A stretch of 64,000 nucleotides of DNA. Source: Lepidostoma basale. Taxonomy: Eukaryota > Arthropoda > Insecta > Trichoptera > Lepidostomatidae. How positions within the stretch are numbered: position 1 is the first letter of the stretch; each line of letters starts with the position of its first letter. The stretch covers positions 682,001 to 746,000 of the forward strand of contig JAHDVF020000251.1 in assembly GCA_022606425.2 (NCBI GenBank), written 5' to 3'. Shown piece after piece: positions 1 to 10,144 of this stretch. The translations under genes were made by a program, and so were the position numbers. The notes below the pieces were generated by a model that saw only the letters and a program-made list of their open reading frames with translations, was not told the origin of the DNA and made no database searches.

Positions 1-135
1 AAAACGTGAGGGAGTGGACCGGCATCCGAAGTGTGGAGGAGTTGTTCCGAACGGCGCAGGACAGGGACAGGTTCGCCGAGGTGATCGCCAACGTTGGGGG
101 GACCCGAAAGGGCACTTGAAGAAGAAGAAGAATTG
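1..135 (+). pseudogene. Non-LTR retrotransposon 3' tail (family V)
   Basis: The open frame from base 6 reads as the last residues of a retrotransposon polyprotein, including WTG, EELFRTAQDRDRF and NVGGTRKGT, then a stop and a (GAA)n run at 118-130. The AQDRDRF-type block is typical of C-terminal ends of RTE-like elements. The 5' part lies outside the window or is truncated. A decayed second copy follows at 595-800, and reverse copies lie near 30795 and 40395. Confidence 0.65.
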
Positions 136-154
136 AATAGAGCTAGACAAGATA

Positions 155-290
155 CTCTCTAAAGTCAAGAGCATTTGTCTTTTGAATGTACTTTCTCTAA
201 TATGAAATACGCCGATCTCCGAGGAAGCCGCGTTCAGCAGATTAATTGCTCTTTTCACCGGTGTCACTAGAGACAGGTTGTTATGTCTTA
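155..290 (-). pseudogene. CR1/L2-like non-LTR 3' fragment
   Basis: The reverse complement matches the longer copies at 3950-4290 and 25210-25585, around the block coding IDVFHI and STFRRQIL. That block resembles the region just after the reverse transcriptase in CR1/L2/jockey-type elements. Only about 135 bases remain. Confidence 0.5.
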
Positions 291-424
291 AATAAACGTA
301 TGAAATTACCAAATAAGGGGTACTACAAAAGTTATTCTTATACTATACAAAATGAAGGAGATAATTCTTCCGTAGTAAATTTAAAATTGGATTGTGATAA
401 TTTCATAAATAAAGTAATAATTCT

Positions 425-545
425 ATGAAACGATGTTTTGAAATAATTAATTTCACTTAACTATTTATTTCGACAGCGACCGGCTAGCCTGGTAAGACCA
501 ATCACTGTCGAAAAAAAACACCGTTTTAATTAATTATGATTTAAA
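425..545 (-). repeat. Decayed hammerhead element, family J
   Basis: On the minus strand the arms TTTCGACAG and CTGTCGAAA flank a mutated hammerhead core. Stem III CCGG and the downstream GCTGTCGAAAT match copies at 7570-7690 and 25735-25920. CTGANGA and GAAA are both lost, so no activity is expected. Confidence 0.45.
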
Positions 546-594
546 AAGAACTTTCTTCAAAAGTTTTCATTAAAATTAAAAGATTAACGTTAGT

Positions 595-800
595 TTAGGC
601 TACGCAGAGAGGTCGGGAGAAGACAGCTCTCCTGGTTTCGAAACATCCGGAAATGGACCGGCGCCGGAGTCCTAATTGTGGGGGAGCTGTTTCGCGCTGT
701 CTAAGACAGGGAACTTTTCTCCAAAATGGTCGTCAACGTCCGGGGGGACGGGGGGGGGGGACCCACCAGGATACGTGAATAAGAAGAATAATAGCCTTAT
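595..800 (+). pseudogene. Non-LTR 3' tail (family V), decayed
   Basis: Reading from about 649 gives RKWTG, GELFRAV, a stop, DRELFSKMVVNV and later GYVNKKNN. This parallels the tail at 1-135 with one nonsense change and a poly-G expansion near 749-760. It ends in an AAG-rich stretch. Confidence 0.5.
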
Positions 801-1104
801 TATTTCTCACCTTTCCAAAAAAGAGGTAATCGAAATAGTGAAAAAGCGTTCAAAGTACTAAACCATGGTTAAAGAGTATGTCATCAGTCCATGGATTGGG
901 ATTGCTTAAACTAATGTGAAGAGAAATAAAAGATGAAATAGAGAGAAAACAAGAATATAGTTCGAAAAAAGCAAATAACTGTAACGATTGACATATGATA
1001 ACTTAAAAAAACGGTCAAGAAGGACTAAACAAATATAATATAATATATTGAAAGCAGATTAATTGTTAGAAAAAGTATTAATTTGTAATATGTTTTGTGT
1101 GATT

Positions 1105-1265
1105 TTGGGTAACAACGTGTGATTTCTCCTTTTCGACAGTCTCCATCTTCAGGGTTATGTGGTGGTGGTAATAATGATTATTACCACCACCATATTACCC
1201 TGAAGATAGAGACTGCAACGAACTCCGAAACGTTGGTCAAAAAGGAGGAATCACACTTTGTCACC
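1105..1265. mobile_element. Foldback with inverted hammerhead cores, family H
   Basis: Two arms of about 75 bases are inverted around TAATAATGATTATTA near 1169-1182. The right arm carries CTGAAGA at 1200-1206, stem II strands AGAG and CTCC, GAAA at 1227-1230 and GGTC ending at 1238. The left arm carries the reverse complement of CTGAAGATGGAGAC, then diverges. Stem III (CGTTGG) pairs poorly, so activity is doubtful. A related minus-strand fragment lies at 55560-55610. Confidence 0.5.
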
Positions 1266-1357
1266 CAAAACCACACAAAACATATTTATGCCAACCGTGA
1301 AAATCTACGCAATTATTTAATTTGTAATATTTATATTATATAATATACAAACAAGTC

Positions 1358-1500
1358 GTGATCTAGGGGACATAGCGCTTGTCTCACGATCCAGGGGATC
1401 GTGGTCCAGGGTCCAAACCTGACACGGCCCGATTCCATCTTCATAATACCGAGCTGTTACTGTTCAGTTTGGAGATTGTACAATAAATTCTATTATTATT
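1358..1500 (+). mobile_element. tRNA-headed SINE, family SINE2
   Basis: The head is tRNA-like with A and B boxes degraded (TGATCTAGGGG; GGTCCAAACC). The tail TTCATAATA, GAGCT, GATTGTA, CAATAAATTCTA matches the better copy at 44480-44640. An internal segment duplicates GATCCAGGGGATCGTGGTCC, which breaks the tRNA fold. Transcription would be by RNA polymerase III; mobilisation would need a partner LINE. Confidence 0.55.
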
Positions 1501-1582
1501 AGTTTAAATCATCGGTGTAAGTACTTTAATAAAATTAAAAACATAGTTTTACTTCATTTGTTAATCTAGTTTGCAATTGCAG

Positions 1583-1622
1583 AACAGAAGTTGAAAGCGA
1601 GCTGCCGAAACAAGTGGAAACC
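1583..1622 (+). repeat. Decayed hammerhead, family I
   Basis: CAGAAGT stands where CTGANGA is expected. It is followed by GCGAGCTGCC, GAAA and a broken stem III. Related copies are at 35105-35155, 37305-37355 and 38200-38255. It lies directly before a SINE1 head, as the copy at 38 kb lies next to another SINE1. Confidence 0.4.
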
Positions 1623-1634
1623 AAAATATCATAT

Positions 1635-1895
1635 ATACGACCTTCGTGGCGAGTGGTAAATGCATTGACTGCCACCCCGAAGGTTCCGGGTTCGATTCCT
1701 GGCGAGGGCAGTGTGATTGTCACACTATCTTTGTTCTGGTGTAGAATTCACGTGACAATAAAATGGCGATAGATTAACTACCTATCATATGTCATGAGAA
1801 TCAATATGATAGCTATAATACCCTTAACATCGATTTGGCTCATGCTGTCGTGATGTAAAGAGCGATTTAACAAAATAATATTAATAATAATAATC
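1635..1895 (+). mobile_element. tRNA-headed SINE, family SINE1, tail type 1
   Basis: The head carries an A box (TGGCGAGTGGT, one base short) and a perfect B box GGTTCGATTCC at about 1689-1699. It is followed by a small hairpin GTGTGATTGTCACAC and the body CACGTGACAATAAAATGGCG. The tail includes TTTGGCTCATGCTGT and TGATGTAAAGAGCGATT, shared with the minus-strand copy at 37920-38190, and ends in AATAATAATAAT. The head is too long and decayed to be a functional tRNA gene. Confidence 0.75.
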
Positions 1896-1899
1896 ATGT

Positions 1900-2640
1900 T
1901 GAATATGATTTAATAATAACCTTTTAAAGATTTAAAAAAAAATTCTCATTATGTGCAATGAACTCTTACCAAACATTGAACAACCAACACACTACAAAAA
2001 GGGTACTTTAAAAATGTAATTATTTCTAGTACTACTTAAATGGTAATCCAGCATTGATTACTGCAGCATAAAAAAGGTCGTCCCGTCCACTTCATATTCC
2101 TTTGATAAACTCGCCCATTCCATTTGTCGGCGAACCTAAGAAAATGAGTCCGTTCGATCGTGTAACTCGTTCTTAACTCTATTTCCCGTACGTTTTCTTC
2201 CTTTCATCTATATTTTCTCTCCCCTATTATCCTCCAGCACCACTCGACAATCGATCCCTCCTTGCGGTAATGCGAGCGGGCCGGCTCTCCTCTCGCTATC
2301 AGCCTTACTTATGTTCCGAAATTACTTCGGCTAGTTCCCGTCTTATCCCGCTCTCCCCTGAAACAGTTCCGCCACCGAGCGCGGATGTTTGCGAGTTCCT
2401 TGATTCGCTCGCAAATTCCTAGAAGCACCTACCTACTTTAGGTTAAGTTAAGTGTGTACTTCCTTCAAAACACTCATTACTTTCTTTTCCTCGTTTAAAA
2501 TATAGAGGGAAATTCGGGACCTATTTCGATTTTTCGGGGGCCGCTTCTCCAAAGTTTGGCACCCGGGCAAGGACTGTACGTTTTTTTCAACACAAATCGT
2601 AAGAAGATATTTGTATTGAAAGTAACATCCAACGAGCACT
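1900..2640. other. No gene recognised
   Basis: AT-rich sequence with a more GC-rich, pyrimidine-rich patch at about 2190-2400. I see no coding pattern or repeat match within the window. Confidence 0.6.
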
Positions 2641-2655
2641 TCAATAGAAATATTG

Positions 2656-2890
2656 ACGACCTTAGTGGCAGAGTGGTTACGAGCTCTGACTTCCATGCCG
2701 AAGGTCCTGGGTTCGATTCCCAGCGATGGCAGTGTGATTGTCACACTGTCTTTGGTGTAGAATTCACGTGACAATAAAATGGCGATAGATTGGCTACCTA
2801 TCACATGTCACGAGAATATAATAGCTAAAAAAACAAAAATTGTATACAGTAATTGGGTCCAAACGACCTGTTGTGTAAATAAAAAAAAAT
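2656..2890 (+). mobile_element. SINE1, tail type 2
   Basis: Both polymerase III promoter boxes are perfect: A box TGGCAGAGTGG and B box GGTTCGATTCC. The head continues into the same hairpin and CACGTGACAATAAAATGGCG body as the 1635 copy. The tail then differs (AAATTGTATACAGTAATTGG, then CGACCTGTTGTG) and ends in poly(A)-like AAATAAAAAAAA. It is the best-preserved SINE promoter in the window. Confidence 0.8.
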
Positions 2891-3011
2891 ATATACATGA
2901 AATATTCTCATAAGCATCATATTTCAATTAAATGTTCAACTCATTCCTAATTTTAAATATATTCTAATGGTCAAGTGTTCTGTTATTTGTTTTTTTAATG
3001 TATACAAATAC

Positions 3012-3310
3012 TTGTAGACAAATACTGGATATTACCCATTGCGGGTTAATCATTTTTAAGGATTAATTGTATCTCAACAGAGACGAAGATGTAAATTGTT
3101 ATTTTTTTGGAAACAGAATATGGTGGCCGAAGCGTTTACAGGACTTATGACCTGTCATTGAAGGGCGGTATGGGGAATGTTGTTAACATAAAGCGATCGC
3201 TAAACCCAACCAATGACAGGTCATAAGTCCTGTAAACGCCTCGGCCACCATATTCTGTTTCCAAAAAATAGCAATTTACATCTTCGTCTCTATTGAAATA
3301 CAATTAATCC
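3012..3310. mobile_element. F1 foldback element
   Basis: Arms of about 115-120 bases are inverted: 3060-3178 begins GGATTAATTGTATCTC and 3195-3310 ends with its complement. Each arm carries GTCATAAGTCCTGTAAACGC or its complement. The centre holds AAAGCGATCGCT. The flank at 3012-3055 (CTTGTAGAC, ATTGCGGGTTA) recurs beside other F1 copies. No coding capacity. Confidence 0.7.
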
Positions 3311-3399
3311 TTGGTTCTGTTACTTGTTCTATTACACAGTTAGTGATAAAAGTAAAAATATTACGTGAAAAAACTATTATAAAATATACTCGTATTAAC

Positions 3400-3490
3400 A
3401 CGGTTTTATTAGTTTTAACACCACATTATTTTGTTGTCAAAACTAGCCGGTTTCGCTCCTGCCGGAGCTTCGAGGATTACAAAAGACATG
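3400..3490 (-). repeat. Decayed hammerhead element, family D
   Basis: The minus strand keeps stem II GCTCC/GGAGC, GAAA and stem III CCGG. CTGACGA is reduced to CTCGA and the base pairing with A15.1 is changed. Downstream ACAAAATAATGTGGTG matches family D copies at 9465, 43440 and 49980-50215. Confidence 0.6.
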
Positions 3491-3949
3491 TTTGTAAATA
3501 TTATTTTTAATAATGCCACACCACAAATTAAGTGTTTCATACGAAAGTAAAGCGACAATTATTTAAAAAAAATAATTAAAACGTATCTGCTTTGCCCCGA
3601 CAGCACCCTAGTAAATACTTATTTCTGATTCAGTGGTGCGATTGGTCCTGGATTTAACGACAGTCAAAATAAATAAAACGTTTTCGGAATGCTCAATGAA
3701 AAGCAAATATCTCTCATATTGAAATGAGAAAACCCGTGTTTCGGGAACAGATGGAGGAATCTGAAAAGATTCAAGTGTTTCCCTTTCTGACAAAATAAAT
3801 TGTTTAGTTTCAAACATCCGGGCTGACGTAATGGGTCACCCGCTCTTATTTATTTAATTGTTATTACTGGAGCGTATTTATAGACTTCTCGTCTTACACT
3901 CGCCGGAATAGGGCCTGGGGATTATCATACACCCTCTACATGAGGGTGT

Positions 3950-4290
3950 ATGGTAGTTATCCATGGGTCTATCTCTCTGCAGCTTCGAAGAGATGGGCAT
4001 CTCATAACCCATGTTAGATTAATCAAGGGATATTTTGAGAACTTAGCTGTGCTGGAAGATGGTGGTCTTTTTGTTCTGCTAGATATCTCCGACAGCGACG
4101 ATATAGATTGTTTTAACCCAACTTGTCTCTGATGACGCTGGTGGATAGAGCAATTAATTTGCTGAACATAATCTCTTTGGAGATCGACGTCTTTCATATT
4201 AGTAAAAGTACGTTCAGAAGACAAATACTCTTGACTGCAGAGAGTATGTTGCCTTCCTAAAGTCGAAGCATCTCTCATACGTTCCTGTTA
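3950..4290 (+). pseudogene. CR1/L2-like non-LTR 3' fragment
   Basis: From about 4040 to 4260 the plus strand parallels 25210-25460. It codes decayed versions of VGRAIKLLN, IDVFHI and STFRRQIL, then a stop and the shared 3' UTR TTCTCAATAGATGCCTTAAA. The first 90 bases (IHGSISLQLRRDGHLITHV) are open but unassigned. Confidence 0.5.
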
Positions 4291-4454
4291 TTATATATGA
4301 TATTTTACTTGTTCTCAATAGATGCCTTAAATTTTAAAATGTGGAAAACAAAGGGAATCTATCGCGTTAAAAAGGCTCAAGTGCTAAACCACGAACCATC
4401 ATAAATGTTACACTGTGCTGCAAACCAATCCCTAGGACTATAGACTTTCCTGAC

Positions 4455-4740
4455 TTATGCACCCGCTTATTCAACATCGTGTCATGCACGCACGCAGTTC
4501 CTCCGACCCCTCACGTGGCCGACATTTAATATTTGATTTATTTGATCGTGCCACGTTCTCTTGTGACTTCCTCTATGTCTAGTTCCGTTTACGTCGCTAA
4601 CATATACTTTCTTTGCCATTCTTTCTTCATTCATTCTTTTCATGCGTCCTAACTATCTTAATGATCCTTTCACATTGTGTTTATTCGCTTTCATTCGCTT
4701 TCATTCGCACTGTATTCACTTCTTATATTTGCATTCGAAA
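4455..4740 (-). pseudogene. RTE-like tail, family N
   Basis: On the minus strand this corresponds to the C-terminal segment coding for the GHVRS/NRRACMLRC region upstream of the usual 3' end. The + strand shows the family signatures CCTCACGTGGCCGAC and TTGATCGTGCCACG. The 3' end present in other N copies is missing here. Confidence 0.5.
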
Positions 4741-4744
4741 CTAG

Positions 4745-5225
4745 AGTTTGATAGATCAACAATATTATTATATTTGTTATAACCGTTATGAAGAAGGAGA
4801 AATAGATTTTTTGGAAGAAAGGGGCAGTGGTTTACAAAAGGTTGGGAACCTATAGTCTAGGGAATCTATAAATTAAGGTACGGGCATTCATTTAAATTAG
4901 TCTAAACTCAGAAAATTATATTAATAGAATTCCAATTATTCTATGCTTAAGCATTTTAAGCTTGCAAAATTATTTCCATCGCTCTGTGTTTGAGCAACAT
5001 CTGTGTTTTTAACCCCACAAATTAATGTTGGAAGCGTGATTCAAGTGGTTTTTGTAAACGAAATATTTTTTTACAAAAAAGGTCAAAATTTCGTTTGTTT
5101 GTCACGCTAACGCATTGTTTATTCTAATTCCCTTAATTTTTAATACTTTTGTTTGGAAAACACTGCACGAGAATATAATTAAAACAAATGATATAATCGT
5201 GTTTGTTTGTGAAATACATACACAA
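4745..5225. other. No gene recognised
   Basis: AT-rich, with no coding pattern and no match to the repeat families named here. Confidence 0.55.
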
Positions 5226-5228
5226 TAT

Positions 5229-5350
5229 AAATTTATTAACTAACTAACGTACTAACCATCACGCCATCTCTCCAAAGGGGTAGGCTTTTCTTTCTTGACA
5301 TACTTCTCTCGATTGCTCAACATTCATACATTGTGTCAAGCACGCACGTC
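5229..5350 (-). pseudogene. RTE-like 3' end, family N
   Basis: It starts with AACTAACTAAC, the complement of the (GTTA)n tail, then CCATCACGCCATCTC and AGGGGTAGGC. These are the antisense of the family N C-terminus and stop. About 120 bases remain, severely 5'-truncated. Confidence 0.55.
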
Positions 5351-5534
5351 GTAATTAATATTTATTTACATTCAATTAAATTTAAAGAAATATTGTTTGT
5401 TTCTCAAAAATAAATTTCGGGTTTTTCAAAATAGTCGGATAATACGAAAGAGGATGAGCAAATATAATATACATTTTTTTTTTTATGAATTTTAATGTGA
5501 TATAAGTTTTAAACTGTAAATGAATAAACTTTGT

Positions 5535-5640
5535 TTTCTGTATCACGATTGTATTTTATTTTCGCGACAGCTGTTTTATCGATCAATGTTGACATCATCA
5601 GTTGTTAAAATAATATATCAAATGTACATTTTTCGTTATT
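5535..5640 (-). repeat. Hammerhead-like motif, family B, decayed
   Basis: The minus strand has an intact CTGATGA and the palindrome ACAGCTGT followed by C. Stem II has decayed and GAAA reads AAAA. Better family B copies are at 12547, 20806, 20857 and 40001. Confidence 0.6.
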
Positions 5641-6010
5641 TTTCGAATCTTTATGTGTATTTGTTCCTATGTCAATTTGAATAATTTCTTTGATATAATT
5701 TTGAAGTTCTAACTGAAATTGAGTTAGGTACCTAAATATTTAAATTAAAAGAATAGTTAGTGACTATTTATAGAAGAAAATTTTAATGGTGGAAAAAATA
5801 ATAAAAAAAAAATAATAATTATAATAAAACAGTAATTAGAAGGAACAATTACACATAGTAAAGAGTCAAGAACGATGAAATATAATAAATTAAAAACGAT
5901 AAACAATAACAGGAAGTACTTACAAGAATAGATTACATTAATCGGAAAGGTGACAAAAGTTGAAGGTAGTCTTATTATTTTTTAGCTAGATTGTATAGAT
6001 ACAAAAAAAC
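5641..6010. other. No gene recognised
   Basis: A-rich and AT-rich filler with short homopolymers. Nothing recognised. Confidence 0.55.
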
Positions 6011-6014
6011 AAAG

Positions 6015-6556
6015 TTTATTCGTAAGAAGGGTGGAATGGGGAATGTTGTATTACATAAAGCGTGCGCTTAACCCAACCAATGACAGGTCATAAGTCCTGT
6101 AAACGCCTCGACCTCCATATTCTGTTTCCAATTTGCATCTTCCCCTCTATTGAGATACAATCAATCCTTAAAAATGATAACCCGCAATGGGTAAAATCCA
6201 GTATTCGTCTACAAGTACTTGTATACATTCAAAAGGTTGTAAAAAAACTGGTCCAAGTTAAAAGCATAAAAATTGGAGAGACATCTCCAAGCGTTATCTA
6301 GGAATATATGTAAATGGCGGTAGCCTTTCACATTGCGTTAATAAAATCTTCTGCTTAATGCTTAATCCAATCTTAATAGATGGCGCTAGTATACATCTTC
6401 CAAAAATTTGTCAGACGTGGTGGTCGTAAGAAGGGCGGAATGAGGAATTAACCCAACCAATGACATAAGTCATAAGTCCTATAAACGCCTCCACCTCCAT
6501 ATTCTGTTTCCAATTTGCATCTTCGTCTCTATTGAGATACAACTAATCCTTAAAGT
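6015..6556 (-). mobile_element. Two tandem F1 element fragments
   Basis: Both fragments carry GTCATAAGTCCT, CATATTCTGTTTCC and a version of CTCTATTGAGATACAA, at 6085-6175 and 6460-6545. The stretch between them (GGCGGTAGCCTTTCACATTG; CTTCTGCTTAATGCTTAATC) recurs around the mariner insertion at 26650-26740, so it belongs to the full-length F1 element. No coding capacity. Confidence 0.6.
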
Positions 6557-6559
6557 TTA

Positions 6560-7565
6560 TTCATTAACAGTTTAAAATGTTAAGGTATTAGTGATTCGGC
6601 CAAAACAATGTGATATAAGTTTTAAATTTATTCAAATATAAATCTACCAGAATCAGTCTTTGAATAAATTTTTGAAGACCACGTAGATGAAATCCTGCTC
6701 AAAGGGGAAGAGTTAGGGTATTAAAGTGTTTTATTAAATCAGAGATAATAACTCCCGCCAAATTAAGTTTGAGTAAGTACTCGGATTGAATTTGACTCGG
6801 AGTTAGATTAATACCTATCGAATAATTGAGAAGAGTAACATTATTAAGATTCCGTGACGCTAGACGTTCCCTGGCCGCCATTATTTTTCTAAAGTCACGT
6901 CTCCGTCAGAGCGGAGGAGACTAACCCCTGCCAAACTAAAAAACCTTGATTCAAATACGCATTTGTTCTGCTCGCTTGGAGATGTCCATCCTCGGGAGGA
7001 AAGTTCTAGAAGAAAAAAAAAGAATTAAAATGGCGCCCCGCGGGGGCGGTCACGTGACAGCGGGAAACTTTTCCCGCCGAAATTCGGCGCCTCTCCTACA
7101 AATCACACCCTCTGGAGACGTTCCCTTGATTTAGATCGAGCAAAGACGATTTTAGAGTTCGAGTAGAGTTTAAAAGAAGATTTTCTCTCTCGGAATTGAA
7201 GCTGAATGTAAATCAGGCGGTAGTTTCCCGCTCATAAACTGTTCTGAGCGGTTTTTTGTCTGCAGTGAAGGACCGACATATTGGATAATTGAAGCCGCCA
7301 GCCACTTCATGCCTTTAGATAGAACATTTTGCTCACCTTATTAAACGACAAACATGCACTTTAATTTAGTTCGGAGATATTTATTATTATCATTTTATAA
7401 AAATGAACATCGTAACATTTCAAATTTTTGTTTTATTTTTACAAATCGAAGCACAATTTTTTCGCAGTGTAAAAATGCAATCTATTGGCATTTGTTTAAA
7501 ATTGTTTGTAGTTACGTATATAAATGTCAATACCAGAAAATGTTAAACACATATTTCTTTGGATA
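6560..7565. other. No gene recognised; GC-rich patch
   Basis: Mostly AT-rich. A GC-rich patch at about 7030-7110 contains an E-box (CACGTG at 7051-7056) and GGCGCC. It could be a remnant of a promoter or simply unmasked repeat. I see no convincing exon. Confidence 0.5.
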
Positions 7566-7569
7566 ATAA

Positions 7570-7690
7570 AATGATTTCACTGAAATGAATAATTAAATAA
7601 AACGATGTTTTTTTAACTACTTCCACTTTTGTCTTTATTTCGACAGCGATCGGTTTCGCCAGGCTCCCTGGCACCGACAGACTGGTGACA
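7570..7690 (-). repeat. Hammerhead element, family J, decayed core
   Basis: The minus strand gives stem II GCCAGG/CCTGGC, an intact GAAA, stem III CCGA, then TCGCTGTCGAAATAA. CTGANGA reads CTGTCGG. Flanking AAATAAAACGATGTTTT matches 22495-22510 and 25780-25910. Confidence 0.55.
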
Positions 7691-7694
7691 CTAT

Positions 7695-8195
7695 TTCAAA
7701 CCGAGTCCTTTATAAAGATACATATCAGAGGCGGTAAACATGATTCTGTACAAAAATAATCTATAATATTTATGTAAAATTTACTGCATTTAAATATCTG
7801 TATTACAGGTATTCAAGAAGATTCATATTCAATACAATGGATTTTACATTTTATTATAGTTGACATATTTATATATAACGTTTGAAAAAAGTGGTACTAT
7901 TGTTTTTATTATTACTGAATTTAAATATAATATGTTATAGTTCTTGATCTATAAGGTTGGAATCGCCTTATTCGATTTTCCCCATTCATATAGCTGCTAA
8001 GGTCTGGAATCAAACAAAACAATTTTTCGGCAGTAATCGATTCCAGGAATATTTTTTATTTTTTTTATCCAAATTGATATATTCAAATAAACATTTTTTT
8101 TATCCAAACGAATACGTTAATGATTATCCCGTATAAATAATAAAATAATAAAAGTTTTTATATTTGAATACTAAGTTTTAAGTTTTACTACACTT
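7695..8195. other. No gene recognised
   Basis: AT-rich. No coding pattern or repeat match noted. Confidence 0.55.
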
Positions 8196-8199
8196 GTTA

Positions 8200-8265
8200 A
8201 AAAAGAGTTTCGACCGATATAGGCAGTTTGCTGGTTTTCCAGAAACCGGTTGAAACTAATGAATA
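8200..8265 (+). repeat. Hammerhead-like motif, family L
   Basis: Stem I strands AGTTTC and GAAACT, stem II TGG/CCA, GAAA and stem III CCGG followed by TT are all in order. The segment that should be CTGANGA cannot be recognised in GACCGATATAGGC. A probable relic. Confidence 0.4.
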
Positions 8266-8269
8266 AGTG

Positions 8270-8990
8270 GAATAAAATTAAGTATATTGAAAAATGTTTT
8301 TCTTTTTCTGCAATAGACTCATATACGAAAAATCACAATTAAAAACATTAATACGATAGTTCCTCCTTAATATTTCGTGTTTAAATTTGAGTGAAAATCA
8401 ATTAAATAAAGTGATTAAAGTTTAGTGAGTTGAAGAGAAATGTCAAATGTCAAAGGTACGCACAAAATGAACGAGTGTATTATTCCAGAACGCTCTAACT
8501 GCTAAATTATTTAGCCAGGAATACCGTATCATGATTCAGTGAATTTAAATTGTCAGTGATTCCTCATAAAGTACCAAATCGCGAAGTTGCTCCCACAGAA
8601 CTGTGATTATTTCAAAAACAAGTGAGCAGGGCGAGGTGGGATCTCCGTTTTTACTAAACTTGACTTAATATTCCATTCCTGATTTTCTCAGACTTGTGAA
8701 TTCCTTTTGAATCTAGTCACGCACCATTTTTGACATCCTTCACGACTGCTACATACACGGTGCTTACGAAATTAGCTGCTTTTTCCGAAAATAGGATTAT
8801 CCGTACCATATTTTAAAACCAACTACTGCGTTCATTGTTTTATCATAATCATAAATGGCGCTACAGCCACACAGTCAGAGGTAATAGTTTTTGAAAGGGT
8901 CATCCCTTTTCTTTCTTGGAAATGACATTACTTATGGAAATGACAGTTTGTAAAATGACTGTAAACGAGAAAACCTAGAGCAAGTTACTG
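8270..8990. other. No gene recognised
   Basis: No coding pattern. Moderately mixed composition without a repeat match inside the window. Confidence 0.5.
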
Positions 8991-8991
8991 A

Positions 8992-9150
8992 ATTTGTGTA
9001 TTTAATGAACATATTCACAGCTGATGGGCGAATGGACAGTGACGTCGAAAGAACGGTTGGTGCTGGTAACAATGTGTTTAGCTTACCTATCACATGTCAT
9101 GAGAATCAATATCTAAAAAATTGTATACCTACAGTAATTGGGTTAAAAAC
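8992..9150 (+). pseudogene. RT fragment followed by SINE1 tail
   Basis: At 8997-9075 the plus strand reads FTADGRMDSDVERTVGAGN, resembling the RTE reverse-transcriptase segment with TxDGRM-DxEV-RI. From about 9083 it changes to the SINE1 type 2 tail (CTATCACATGTCATGAGAAT, then CAGTAATTGGGT). Two relics abut here. Confidence 0.5.
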
Positions 9151-9315
9151 AAAAATGTGATAAGCAACGGGAAACTACCACATTAAGAAGGCCCAAGTAA
9201 CATCCCAAGAACCAGCAATGTTAACCAATTTTGATGCAAACCAATCCCTACGATTGAAACTAAAAAAAAGGTTTCTTAAATGAAGCTGCTGTAAATATGT
9301 CATTATTAATCCTAT

Positions 9316-9400
9316 AAATCAAATCAATCAATCAATTCAAATCAATCAATCAATTCAAATCAATCAATCAATTCAAATCAATCAATCAATTCAAATCATA
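9316..9400 (+). repeat. 18-bp minisatellite
   Basis: About five near-perfect head-to-tail copies of CAAATCAATCAATCAATT. The unit itself contains three ATCA steps. There are no spacers, so it is not CRISPR-like. Confidence 0.85.
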
Positions 9401-9464
9401 CATAATAATTGTGTACTTTGTTTTTACATCACTTTATCTTAGTCAGGGTCACTAAAATGAGTAG

Positions 9465-9545
9465 TTTGTTTTTGTAACCCTAAAAAAGCTCCGGCGGAAG
9501 CGAAACCAGTTGGTTCGATAACACGATATAAAGTGGTGTAATCAT
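9465..9545 (+). repeat. Hammerhead element, family D, core mutated
   Basis: Stem II region GCTCCGGCGGAAGC, GAAA at 9502-9505, then CCAGTTGG, TT and downstream AAAGTGGTGTAA. The core CTGACGA has become CTAAAAA at 9480-9486. Confidence 0.6.
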
Positions 9546-9559
9546 AATATAAATAGGCA

Positions 9560-10140
9560 AAAACCCGAATGTCATCAAGAAAGCGTACGAGAATATTTTA
9601 AATACAAGAGAGTGAGAGAGCAATACTTCGATTCTCTCCGAATTCGATATGCACACAATGCGCATGCCCGAGAACGTTTCTAGATTATTTTGAAATTTAT
9701 TCTGATTTGTCATTAAAAGTTTAAACTTATTACTGATCACGATTGTACAGTAAATCACTTTTTTAAATGATTGAAAATCTTTATTGAAAACAAATGACTT
9801 CTTAATCTGTATTCAAGTGCTACACCTATTTTCAATCACCATGTGTAATCATACATATCCACTTGAGTCGGTTTTAAGCACGTACATTAAGACGAAGTTC
9901 CATCCAGTTAAGTTTGTCACGCCTGGCTGAATGTTGGTATCAGTCAAAATTCATTATATTCCGCTCAACTACTTATTATTCCTCGGTACTAATATTTCAT
10001 TTAACTATTGGTTCAGGGTCTTAGAACTTGATGTGTTCACAAAAGGGGTGTTAAAGGGCGTTAGATCGTGGTGCTATTTATAGGTTAATGAAGTGTTTCG
10101 TAGACATGAATGTGTTAGTATCATTTTCGAAATACGTAGT
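9560..10140. other. No gene recognised
   Basis: AT-rich with one long minus-strand frame of low-complexity residues that matches nothing I know. Confidence 0.5.
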
Positions 10141-10144
10141 TATT

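Noticed and set aside
640..665. Hammerhead GAAAC in a TTTCGAAAC context
   Set aside because: No CTGANGA or stem II nearby; the sequence is part of a family V retrotransposon tail.
1635..1760. A tRNA gene, from the A and B boxes
   Set aside because: The same head occurs with fixed non-tRNA tails at four places and does not keep an acceptor stem, so it is a SINE head.
9316..9400. CRISPR-like array
   Set aside because: Repeats are contiguous without spacers and the organism is eukaryotic.
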